Part shown: positions 10,201 through 17,830 of the stretch, in pieces | Layout: each line of letters opens with the position of its first letter | Numbering within the stretch: position 1 is the stretch's first letter | Position numbers and translations under genes: made by a program | Origin: Limnomonas spitsbergensis | Taxonomy: Eukaryota > Chlorophyta > Chlorophyceae > Chlamydomonadales | NCBI GenBank assembly: GCA_037349105.1 | Contig: JAYJMM010000120.1 | Span: 3,121,001-3,185,000, forward strand | Reading direction: 5' to 3' | DNA: 64,000 bases | The notes under the pieces: model-generated | What the model was told of the DNA's origin: nothing | The model's database searches: none | What the model saw: the letters and a program-made list of their open reading frames with translations, nothing else

Positions 10201-12722
10201 CAAGGCAGCCAATGCGACCACGCAGGGTGCCGGTTCAAAGAGGGGCGGGATCCACAGTTTACGGGACGCCGCTGTCCAAGTTTACGCCCAGTGTGGGCAG
10301 ACCTGTGCAGACACCCAAGGAGGGATCTAGCAGCCAGATGCGAGCAGGCGGCAGCCACAAGGAAATCCTGCGCGGATTTTATCAAGGTACAGCACAGGCG
10401 CAGGATACCAGACCTAGAGAGCCAGAGCGCTCCGGGACTGGGGGAGTAGTGTGCGGCAATGAGGAGTCAGAAGGACCGATCGGTTGGGCAGGAATTTTGC
10501 AGTGGGCAATAGACCTGTGGAAGCAAGTTTGCTCCAGGACGTTCTTGCATTTCCAGGACCAGGTCACAGCCATTGAGGAATTCAAGGCCCATCATCTGAG
10601 GGGATGGGCAACAAAGGCCATGCTGGGTATCCCCCACACAGGGCAGGACAGGGCGACGCTGTTAAGCGCCCTTGGACAGGTATCCAAGGGAAGGGCTGGA
10701 CGCGAAGCAGCCCTGGCTGTTAAGGCCTTCGCAGATGAGTGGTGCAATGAGGTAACAGGAAATCAGGTGGAACCGGGATCCGAGCCAGAAGATGAGGAGG
10801 ACCAGGCATGGGAAGGATTTGAAACAGCGGGGCAGCGGCCTGAGGAGCTCAGGGAAGTCCAAAGGTGGAAGCAGCAAGCAGGAACCGCGCCAACCCTCAG
10901 ATCTGAGGTTTTTGAGGTCAGCAGCGAGCCAAGCCTCAGGGGGCGGCCAAGGGGCAGGGAAGAGCCCAGGGCCAGTAGCCCAGCCGCCAGCGAAAGGGCG
11001 GAGTTGACTAGCCGATCGCTGGCCAGGATGGCTGAGCAAGGCGTAGCAACGCGCAGAGCAAACAGGCAAGAGTCTTATGCACTCCTGCGCATAATCGAGG
11101 ACAAAGAGAACACATGCCAGGAAACCCAGGTGGATTACATCGAGGAGTTCCTGAGGAAAAGGCAAGAGGGCGCAGCAAGAGGAACACAACAGGACGAGCC
11201 TGCAGGCAGTGTACGCAGCAGTGGACCAAGAAGGCAGGAAACCAGAGGGGAAACGCAATCTGATGCCTACGTCAGGAATTACACAGGAGGGAAACAGCCA
11301 AGCTGGCAGAGCCAGGAGCCGCCCAGGGGGCAGGCAGACGGCAGGGAACAGCCAAACTGGCAGAGCCAGGAGCCACCCAGGGGGCCGGCAGAATACGGCA
11401 GGAGGACACAGCCAGGCGAGCCAAACCAGAAGCTGCCCAGGGGGCAGGCAGAATCCGGCAGAGGATCACAGCCTCGGGAATCTGGCCCAGAGGAGAGAAA
11501 AAGCAGAGATGAGGCTGATCAGCCGCCACCCGAGAGGAGCAGAGGCTCCGCGAGCGGGGCCGGCAGACAGTCGTCCGGGGGCGGACAAGCCCAGGATGGG
11601 GCTGGCCGCAGAAACAGCCAGTACCAGCGCAGTCGCAGCCCATCAGGGGGCGACAGTAGCGGATCTGGATCAGACTCCAGTTTAGACGAGTCGGGGTCAG
11701 GTGGAGCGGACAGGCGCGGGCCAAGGGCCAGGCGGGAGTCCAGCGACCAGGAAATGAAGAGGCTCGATAGGGAGCAGACAAGGATGAACATGCAGCTGCT
11801 GCAGCAGATGGTCCTGCAGCTGGCAGGGGTGGCCAAATATACCAAAATCCCAGCTATCCAAGGCAACGTGCCGGTGTTGGATATGTCACACCCGGGCGCG
11901 GTTGCAGCCAAGAAATATTGCCAAGAGTGTGGCTATTGGGGATCACACAACAGACTGGCGCTGTCGGATGAACCACCGGCGCTGGCCGTGGTGGCAGGGG
12001 AAATTGTTGGATCCTGCCAGTCACCCTCGGCCATGGCCATGCTCGTGCGATCCCTGGCCAGGTTGTGGAACAACAAGCCTGCCAGTGTGGGGCCGTTGAT
12101 GGTGGCCATCAGGGCAGCGCCCCATGCAGGGGACAGGGCCACCAAGGAGGTGGAAAGGATCAGGGGGCAGTGGGCCGCTCCAGCAGAGGAGCAGTGCTGT
12201 GCGGTTTCCCTGCTTACCCTGTGGATCAGGGTGGTAAAGGAGGAGGTGGGGAAGCCGACCTCGGATGAGAGATCCGCGATCACCAACCTCAAGCTGGGAG
12301 TCAAAACAACCTTGGATCCAGAGGTCAAGCCAGAGGAGACAGTGGAGGCGTTTGCGCACAGAGTACTGTCCACAGCAGAGCTGCTGCAGATCTCGAGGGA
12401 TGCAGTGGACTACTTTGGCAGAAGGCACTCGGTCTCGCACATGTTCTATGAGGGGCTGCCAGTGGCCACCAGGGTCAAGCTGAGCAAGTTCGTGATCACT
12501 GTGCCAGGGTACTTGTGCATGACCGATGAGGAGCAGATCACAGTGCTGACGCAGCAGGTGGTGCTGTGGGAGAAGTTCGCCCTGGAAATGGGGGACCTGA
12601 TGGTCACAGATCACAGGCCTACGGCAGAAGAGGAGAATGAGATGGAAGAGGCAGAAGAGGAGAATGAGATGGAAGAGGAGGAAGAGGCGGATGAGGAGGA
12701 GGAGGCGCGAGAGGCTTCTTGA
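7239..12722 (+). CDS. Element-encoded repeat-rich protein with gag-like C-terminus
   Basis: An uninterrupted 1827-codon frame. The ATG at 7239 (MTDVDLNP) is the first in-frame one; the frame is open from 7188. Approximate order by residue: two and a part copies of a 27-residue HLINCITAES-type repeat (330-385); nine full copies and a partial of a 29-residue GGCEPGQLQVQASRLCLQ-type repeat (400-665); a possible zinc-binding cluster CMFCGFECEHSDSACEH (about 885-902); two related WKSVC/WKQVC segments encoded near 8050 and 10520; a Gln/Arg/Ser-rich linker with repeated WQSQEPPRG (about 1365-1470); and from about 1500 a helical region. This last part ends in FYEGLPVATRVKLSKFV followed by a Glu-rich tail, with the spacing of a retroelement capsid C-terminal domain. 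The gag assignment is inference. No protease or polymerase motif follows. The long intact frame suggests recent selection or recent insertion. Confidence 0.65.
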   Translation: MTDVDLNPDRHQHPDAQRRSGRLRGLEPGVNPMEASDELAAEALLVAAKLAGPVGPPAGDSKVPEPGRVPPREAGAQADGSALVSHKGISRGGRVPQSTLDIPRQGLEYAQWLRQGGRTPELTLDPAVEVSQTSGANRDSGPEGAPEQDLPSGAGAVQRVKNEPDHGDQGAGTSAAPEGAAECGRARDLGSGPEYATQKRLMRVASAAQCVKKENGTMPRGGSQVNRKPADLQAVGGAQAATAEWPPVKRKEDLAQPRGWNRLGQWATGVWKSVCDAEQAGLSSLAVPQQRAPLEALTRCMEQPGNQVSPNGWSMFDILSSDSEPSPRHLINCITAESAGPPRQDSLVASEQLHLINCITAESAGPPRQDSPVASEQLHLINCVPIGNAFSPKPVTGGCEPSQLQVQASRLCLQKEAVPVTPVGIGGSEPSQLQVQASRLCLQRKAVPVTPVGIGGCEPDQLQVQASRLCLQKEAVPLKTVVAGGCEPGQLQVQASRLCLQMEAVPVTPVGIGGCEPGQLQVHASRLFLPREAAHVTPVAAAGCEPGQLQVHASRLCLQREAVHVTPVVTDGHEPCQLQVQASRLCFQMEDVPVTPVVAGGREPGQLQLQASRRCVQREAIHVTPVGIGGCEPGQLQVQASRLCLSREAAHVTPVVAGGCEPDQLHPWEQKLTQRVAEEPVGPSEVEDHEHRQAPVLVQMHQPEDGPVTPPVPAAPGGVQVPISEPGAAQQDSKQLEAAENPEGSEEQGISIPMLREKVNWYQQKLKGMARQLWMARQPGIAWQMRMTRQLRMMKRRLANKLQTLLPQDRTADSDVDEARSSRSPVPAPVNNSSSRNVCLVAFPAAVPADVELARLWEDCATGDRQQQMDTRNAMRQAMRYYPGRVCMFCGFECEHSDSACEHLMDANIQRGLEPGEDPAEASDAEIKREGAEIKPAVTRQAPQSSKEPQEKSAVPVGKPWADLISEEELPDPIQEEKGRQPVTGLRPRQPMRPRRVPVQRGAGSTVYGTPLSKFTPSVGRPVQTPKEGSSSQMRAGGSHKEILRGFYQGTAQAQDTRPREPERSGTGGVVCGNEESEGPIGWAGILQWAIDLWKQVCSRTFLHFQDQVTAIEEFKAHHLRGWATKAMLGIPHTGQDRATLLSALGQVSKGRAGREAALAVKAFADEWCNEVTGNQVEPGSEPEDEEDQAWEGFETAGQRPEELREVQRWKQQAGTAPTLRSEVFEVSSEPSLRGRPRGREEPRASSPAASERAELTSRSLARMAEQGVATRRANRQESYALLRIIEDKENTCQETQVDYIEEFLRKRQEGAARGTQQDEPAGSVRSSGPRRQETRGETQSDAYVRNYTGGKQPSWQSQEPPRGQADGREQPNWQSQEPPRGPAEYGRRTQPGEPNQKLPRGQAESGRGSQPRESGPEERKSRDEADQPPPERSRGSASGAGRQSSGGGQAQDGAGRRNSQYQRSRSPSGGDSSGSGSDSSLDESGSGGADRRGPRARRESSDQEMKRLDREQTRMNMQLLQQMVLQLAGVAKYTKIPAIQGNVPVLDMSHPGAVAAKKYCQECGYWGSHNRLALSDEPPALAVVAGEIVGSCQSPSAMAMLVRSLARLWNNKPASVGPLMVAIRAAPHAGDRATKEVERIRGQWAAPAEEQCCAVSLLTLWIRVVKEEVGKPTSDERSAITNLKLGVKTTLDPEVKPEETVEAFAHRVLSTAELLQISRDAVDYFGRRHSVSHMFYEGLPVATRVKLSKFVITVPGYLCMTDEEQITVLTQQVVLWEKFALEMGDLMVTDHRPTAEEENEMEEAEEENEMEEEEEADEEEEAREAS
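8221..8385 (+). repeat. 81-bp in-frame coding repeat, 2 copies plus part
   Basis: Encodes HLINCITAESAGPPRQDS twice, nearly identical at DNA level, followed by the truncated HLINCVPIGN. The 81-bp unit keeps frame. Near-identity points to recent duplication inside the element ORF. Confidence 0.8.
8426..9230 (+). repeat. 87-bp in-frame coding repeat, about 9 copies
   Basis: Each unit encodes 29 residues on the pattern GGCEPGQLQVQASRLCL followed by a VPVTPV-type linker. Unit spacing is 87 bp (for example 8431 to 8518). Copies differ mostly at the linker and at the Gly-x-Glu-Pro start. The tenth copy is cut off at CEPDQLH. Such arrays are common in structural or scaffold proteins; no function is shown. 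Confidence 0.85.
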
Positions 12723-14011
12723 AGGAAGAGACTTTTTGGAGAAAGATATTCCTTGGATGAAGAGAAGCCAATGTCACCCAGCGAGCGGTCCATAAATGGG
12801 CCAAGGTGGCGCTAGGCTTCCAACAAAGAGGAGGAGTCAGCCCTTGCGGAGCTTACCGAGACCTGAGGCCGAGCCCAGAGCGGCAAGGCCGCTGAGCACG
12901 AGACGTTACCCACGCCGTAACTGGCAATGGGCGGGCAGGCGCCTACAGAGCAGAAAATGCAGACGCAGAGCGGCTTGTCCTAAGTAACCGGCAGGCAGTG
13001 GGCCGGCAGCCAGCGGACCGAAGACGGAAGATGCAGGATTGGAGTTAAAGCTATCGCAGCAACATAGTGAAAATTTGTTTCTCAAACACCGTAGCAGCAA
13101 GGCTACGGTAGTACATATGTTATGAAGATGATGAGCGAGGAGAATTAGTCAACTCGGGCGATGATAACACAGCAGGGGGCGGATCACGCTGCTACGGCGC
13201 ACATTTCCTGTGGCCATTGAAGACCAGGCGGCTATGGCGCAGTGGGGCGAGAGCAGCGGTTGTTCTTAGCTTGACCTGATAACTTTGAAAATTTCTCTGT
13301 TTGCTAGCCAGTAGTGGGCTGAACAGCCTGGATTTGTAGGATTCTGCGCATTGCGCTTCAGCTGAGACTCGGTGGATTTTTTTAATTCTGATTGAAGAAG
13401 GCCTGAACCAGGCAGATTTGCTGAGACGATTTGAGCTTCTACGTACATATTTTCCAGAAGTTTAAAGATTCTGATTTCTGATGATTTCTGATGACTTCTG
13501 ATGACTTCTGATGATTTCTGAACTTGGTTTCTGATGGTTTCTGATGATTGCTGAGGGTTTCTGATGGGTTCCGACCCTTTATTGCCTGCAACCAAGCATG
13601 ACACTGATGACGGTACCGGATTCTGTGTGGTCCGCCACGGGTTTCAGTGAATTTTTTCTTTGATGAATTTCCTTGTGTGGATGTCCTGCAGCACATTTCC
13701 TGCAGTGGATTTTCTTCAGGGGATTTTTTTACCGACTGGCTGGATTGCAGTCAGATGTTTAGGAGGCTTCAGTGTTAGGGAACTGACAAGTTCTGGGCGT
13801 ACAGATTTTGCTTTGAAAACAGCCTGAACCAGGCTGATGTGTGTATATAGCCTGAACCAGGCAGATGCGGGGGACGGCCTGAACCAGGCAGATTTGCTTT
13901 GATATTTTGATCTTCTGAGGTGTACATATTGCCAGAAGTTTCTTTCTTTCAGTACCGACCCCTTTTTCCGGCTCCCAGCGCATGCCCTTTAGGCTTAACG
14001 CTGAGGAGCGG
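12723..14011 (+). other. Non-coding 3' part of the element
   Basis: No credible ORF. It holds a TTCTGATGA-type simple array (about 13473-13570). It also has four copies of the palindromic core CCTGAACCAGG (about 13402, 13816, 13850, 13876); two sit in larger related blocks sharing GCAGATTTGCT and CCAGAAGTTT (13400-13465 and 13875-13940). These could be binding sites or remains of the 3' control region. Confidence 0.5.
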
Positions 14012-14260
14012 GGGGCGAGTGAAGTAGTAGGGGCGGTACCCACAAGACAGGGACACCCAGACATTACCCCTAGGCAGAGAGACTTCCTGCTAGGGCCGAA
14101 CCTTACAGTAGCCAGTTAACAGCTCTTGTCTGAAGTACAAGGAGTCTGTGTGTACGGTAATGTACCGTGTTTATGAGTAGAAGGACACTTCTCTAAGGCG
14201 CCTTTACCGGAGATTCCGGAGTTTACCATATTGGCACGTTTACTGCTTTATGGTGCGACA
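14012..14260 (-). repeat. Right terminal inverted repeat (249 bp)
   Basis: Inverted copy of 6900-7148, ending TTTATGGTGCGACA. Two bases (GC) separate it from the next element, which starts TGTCACAG at 14263. Confidence 0.85.
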
Positions 14261-14262
14261 GC

Positions 14263-14486
14263 TGTCACAGTATATTACCGTATACGTGACAGAACCGTTT
14301 AGACCGCAGTTAGCTGCCTCGGGGACTCCGCAGCTTCTCTGCGGAGTCTACGGATTTGAACTGAGACCTAGAAACCCGCTTACGCCGGTTGATTTGACAG
14401 ATTGTACCGTATTCTGAATTGGGCCTACCGGGTCCCTGTATCCCGGCAGTTGCCTAGGCTAACTACTTCGTCCCTTTCTAAAGGAC
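14263..14486 (+). repeat. Left inverted repeat of the 861-bp element
   Basis: Pairs with 14900-15123. It includes the 10-bp-stem hairpin at 14324-14348 and ends at TTTCTAAAGGAC. Confidence 0.8.
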
Positions 14487-14899
14487 AGACCTCTTATGTA
14501 ACAAGCTCCGGCCGGCATCCAATGCATGAGGCCTGAGGTGTTCATAACGTCAGTACCTATATCAAGTCAAGACTAGCTCCGCCTCAGCTGAACTACCTGG
14601 AGACAAGTACCTCAGTAGTGAACCGAGACCCTGCCGAAGAAGAAGTACGCAGTCAACCTCCCGGCTACCTCACCGCGTGTTGCGCGGTAAGTGCCCTTAA
14701 CATAGCCCAGCTGGATCGCGCCCAGACGGCCAGAAGGCCTACGCTACCATACGTCTATTGCTATACATACAAATATCCAGCTCTACTGCTTAACTCGCTG
14801 AGCACTCGCAGCCAGTGAAGAGTCACTGAGCCTGCCCGTAGGCGTCCGTCACTGCCGTGAGGAAAGAAGTCCGCCACGGACCTGAAGCGCACATCGCGT

Positions 14900-15123
14900 G
14901 TCCTTTAGAAAGGGACGAAGTAGTTAGCCTAGGCAACTGCCGGGATACAGGGACCCGGCAGGCCCAATTCAGAATACGGTACAATCTGTCAAATCAACCG
15001 GCGTAAGCGGGTTTCTAGGTCTCAGTTCAAATCCGTAGACTCCGCAGAGAAGCTGCGGAGTCCCCGAGGCCGCTAACTGCGGTCTAAACGGTTCTGTCAC
15101 GTATACGGTAATATACTGTGACA
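14900..15123 (-). repeat. Right inverted repeat of the 861-bp element
   Basis: Reverse complement of 14263-14486 with about two substitutions. Ends ATATACTGTGACA. Confidence 0.8.
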
Positions 15124-15549
15124 TGCCAGATTTGCTCATGGAGAGCAAAGCACTGGCTGCTGCATGCTCCTGGTGCGCAAGGAGGCACCCGTCTTAAATA
15201 ATTCTTCTCAATGGAATGGCCGTTGCCACAGGTCTTGTTGATCAGTTAGTCAGACATGTGACTCGTCGCAACCTGGCCGATTGGAGCCACATCATAAAAT
15301 AGGAATATCAATTAAATCGTCCCAAGTTGATGAGATCCAGCACAGGCGAGTTGTGAGTGGAAGTAACAGACGAGTCGTTTAATAAATGGGGATGCTGACG
15401 TCAGATGCTCGGTGCACGCTTAAGCCACGGCAGCTGGATGCCGGGTTCGGAGCTAGTGTGACGGCCTCACGCATCACGCTGTACGCTGCACGCACCTGCC
15501 GAGAATCTTCCTCAACCAACTATAACTGACGATCGACCCGTCTTAGGTC
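15124..15549. other. Spacer with outer inverted repeat, right arm
   Basis: No gene. Positions 15398-15426 are the inverse of 6466-6494 (28 of 29 bases by eye). The region starts with TGCC, matching the sequence before the left end of the nest. Confidence 0.45.
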
Positions 15550-15988
15550 GTGTTTCCACTGGTATTTTGTCGGGCAACCGACACGGTTTAAGGCCCAATT
15601 TCGACCCAACTGCCGCAAACCGACACGGTTTAGGCCTTTCTGAAACCACGCATTCGAGTATAGCCTATACCTCGTCGATGACCAGGTTTAAGCTATTCTG
15701 TCAGTTGGTTGCCTCTTGGTTTAAGGAACCATCTCAGCGCGAAAGATCGTTCGGCATTAAAGACGCCATTTCTATAGCCAGATCGAAATAAGCGGCGACA
15801 CTTGTGGTTCCGAGGTCACGAATCGTCGCAGAACGTCTCGGCGCCCCTAGATCAGACCTCTGGCAGCAGGAAGTTCGCTGTGAACTTCCTGGATTTCAGT
15901 GGAAACAGTTTTGGTTTAAGGCGTGAAAAATCACGATCGCGAGCAACCGGATTCAAACCGCGCTGGTTTAAGGCACCAGTGGAAACAC
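15550..15988. mobile_element. MITE-like element with 14-bp inverted ends
   Basis: GTGTTTCCACTGGT at 15550-15563 is mirrored by ACCAGTGGAAACAC at 15975-15988. Between them the motif GGTTTAAGG or a close variant recurs about six times (near 15588, 15625, 15688, 15718, 15911 and 15964), as subterminal transposase-binding repeats often do. No convincing target duplication is visible. The small ORFs inside (15567-15791, 15802-15996) are probably incidental. Confidence 0.6.
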
Positions 15989-16681
15989 CCCCTTAATCAC
16001 TCTCATGTGTCATGACAATATGACATGCTGACACACCGGCAGACTTGGCTTTACAAGTTTACAGGCTTTACAGGGTTTTACATCACGACTTTAACCGTGC
16101 CGGCATTTCATGGTAATCAGGGGATGGCGGTCGCGCATGTATTACATATTTGTATGCGTGCGTGCTGCTGTGATGATAGCCTAAATCGCCTTATATACGG
16201 TAGCCAAACACTGTGCAAAGTGCACCTTCTGAGTCTGTTCGTTTTAATCAGCCTCCTGCCTGGTTACTGCGGTTTCATGTATAGAGGGGTTATTCGCGGG
16301 ATATTGTTCAACACATTTTTTACTGTGCAATCAGAGGGGTGACGTGCATGTCATTGTGACCTGTGTGAGTGTGTGTCCGCCGGCTGCTGTGTGTGTGTCT
16401 TAGCCGGGGAGCTCCAGCTGTAGTGTAGTGACAGCACCTTCCCGCCGCAATCGATAAGACGGCTTAGCTCATTGCGCGACTAGGAAAGACGGTAAGCACG
16501 TCGCTGAGTTCGACCAGCACTAAGCTACAATTCGGCTACATTGCGGCCCATGCTTTGTGCAGCAACCCGACCCACCCGACCCACCCAACCCGTCGCAAGC
16601 CGAGCAATAATTGTTCCGAACTCCCAATCGGTCAGTCGAGTGGTGGCTGCCAAGTCGTCCCCTTAGGTGGTCTGGTGTACA
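15989..16681 (+). other. Upstream region of gene A
   Basis: Probable promoter and 5' UTR region. I cannot pick a transcription start. A CA/GT-rich tract (about 16350-16400) and an ACCCACCCG tract (about 16565-16600) are present. A CCCCTTAG before 16667 could be a 3' splice site of a 5' UTR intron. Confidence 0.3.
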
Positions 16682-17796
16682 ATGCAAACAACACCGGCGT
16701 CGCTACTCGTCCACAGCATGTCTCATGATGTGCCCCGACGCAAGCATGCAGTCTCGATTGTGACTCTGCGCACTCGAGCGATCTTTCAGCTACCCTTGGA
16801 GTATGATTTTGTGCGCGTTGAGATTCGGACTGGGCACAACAAAGCGGTCTGGACAACTCAGACTGTGCCCGTGGTTCAAGGCGCAGCGCTGTTGGACTTC
16901 TGGGCGCGAGTGCCTGCCAGCAGCAGCAGTGGTGCCGCAACGCGCATAGATTTCACGGTGAGCTGCAGGCTCCACTTGCAAGCACGCCACAATCTTGGCA
17001 AAGAACACGCCGGTACAGTCACGCCATGCATACCATGCATGCATGGAGCTGCCGGGTGGGCGAGAGGTGCCCCATGCATGGGCATGGGGCACCCTTAATT
17101 CTTCATGGACCATGCAACTAAACATCAGCTGCCCCTTTGTTGTTCCACTCTGACAGAGGTATTCGAGTTTCCCATTGCATTTGCCCTCTGTCATTGTGTG
17201 TTCCGGTAATTCATGTTCAAAAGGTGCATATGCTCCGGTCGGGCTTTTATCAATGAGACATGTCTCTTACCGGTAGGAAATGCAATCTTCTAAAGAGGAA
17301 AGGAAAAGGGAGTAGGCTCCAAAGCCAAAACGAAACTGGCCTGAAATAATCCTTTGAAGCAAAATCACCGCCAGTACCAGCGCAGCTGTATCAAAAGTTG
17401 GAGCACTAGCGGATTACCATGCCAGACTGCTACCGAATAAATTTAGCAACATGAAAGGCTGTTACAATCAACACCTAACGAGCAAGCAGACGATCACCAG
17501 TGCAAGGCGAATGCAAAAGGCGACATCATATAGGCTGAAGAGCAAGCAAGCCATAACAGGGCTTAAGCCCATGTCGTTCAAGTGTGCAGGCGTGGTTGAG
17601 GCAAGGGGGGCAGATTTGAATGCCCGTTCAAATACTTTGACAGATGCATCCCACCAGCGCCCGCGGGTCGGGCATCGTCTTCAGCCACATGAGCGCCAAC
17701 AGCCTGCATGCCTCCCTCCTGATTGAGAATTCAGCAGGCAGCGCTGCATGCCCGCAGCCCCCTCAATGGCCCCGGCAGCAGCAGCCCGTATGGCAG

Positions 17797-17830
<34 letters not shown>

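Larger units (their letters stand above)
6900..14260 (+). mobile_element. 7.36-kb element with 249-bp terminal inverted repeats
   Basis: The ends 6900-7148 and 14012-14260 are inverted copies with no mismatch that I could find, so the insertion or its homogenisation is recent. The termini read TGTCGCACC...GGTGCGACA. Inside lies a single long ORF (7239-12722) and then about 1.3 kb of non-coding DNA. I find no DDE transposase, reverse transcriptase, RNase H, integrase or tyrosine-recombinase motif, so the copy looks non-autonomous. Options are a TIR DNA transposon with a captured gag-like gene, a derivative of a DIRS-like retroelement (which have inverted terminal repeats), or two inverted solo repeats around a host gene. 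Perfect repeats around one intact ORF favour a single unit. Confidence 0.75.
14263..15123. mobile_element. 861-bp non-autonomous element with 224-bp inverted repeats
   Basis: Arms 14263-14486 and 14900-15123 are inverted copies with about two mismatches by eye. Ends are TGTCACAGTATATTACC. Each arm contains a perfect 10-bp-stem hairpin (GACTCCGCAG / CTGCGGAGTC, at 14324-14348 on the left). The 413-bp centre has only a 66-codon ORF (14618-14818) with no similarity I recognise. Its termini resemble those of the 7.36-kb neighbour (TGTCRCA, TTACCGTA), so it may be a short relative moved by the same machinery. TGCC follows at 15124-15127 and also precedes the larger element at 6896-6899. Confidence 0.75.

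Noticed and set aside
15015..15065. tRNA-like T-loop (GTTCAAATCC) in the 861-bp element arm
   Set aside because: The flanking stems do not form a T-arm or cloverleaf; the only good hairpin is the GACTCCGCAG stem.
14012..15123. Direct LTRs of a retrotransposon
   Set aside because: The repeated ends are inverted, not direct, in both elements, and no polymerase genes lie between them.
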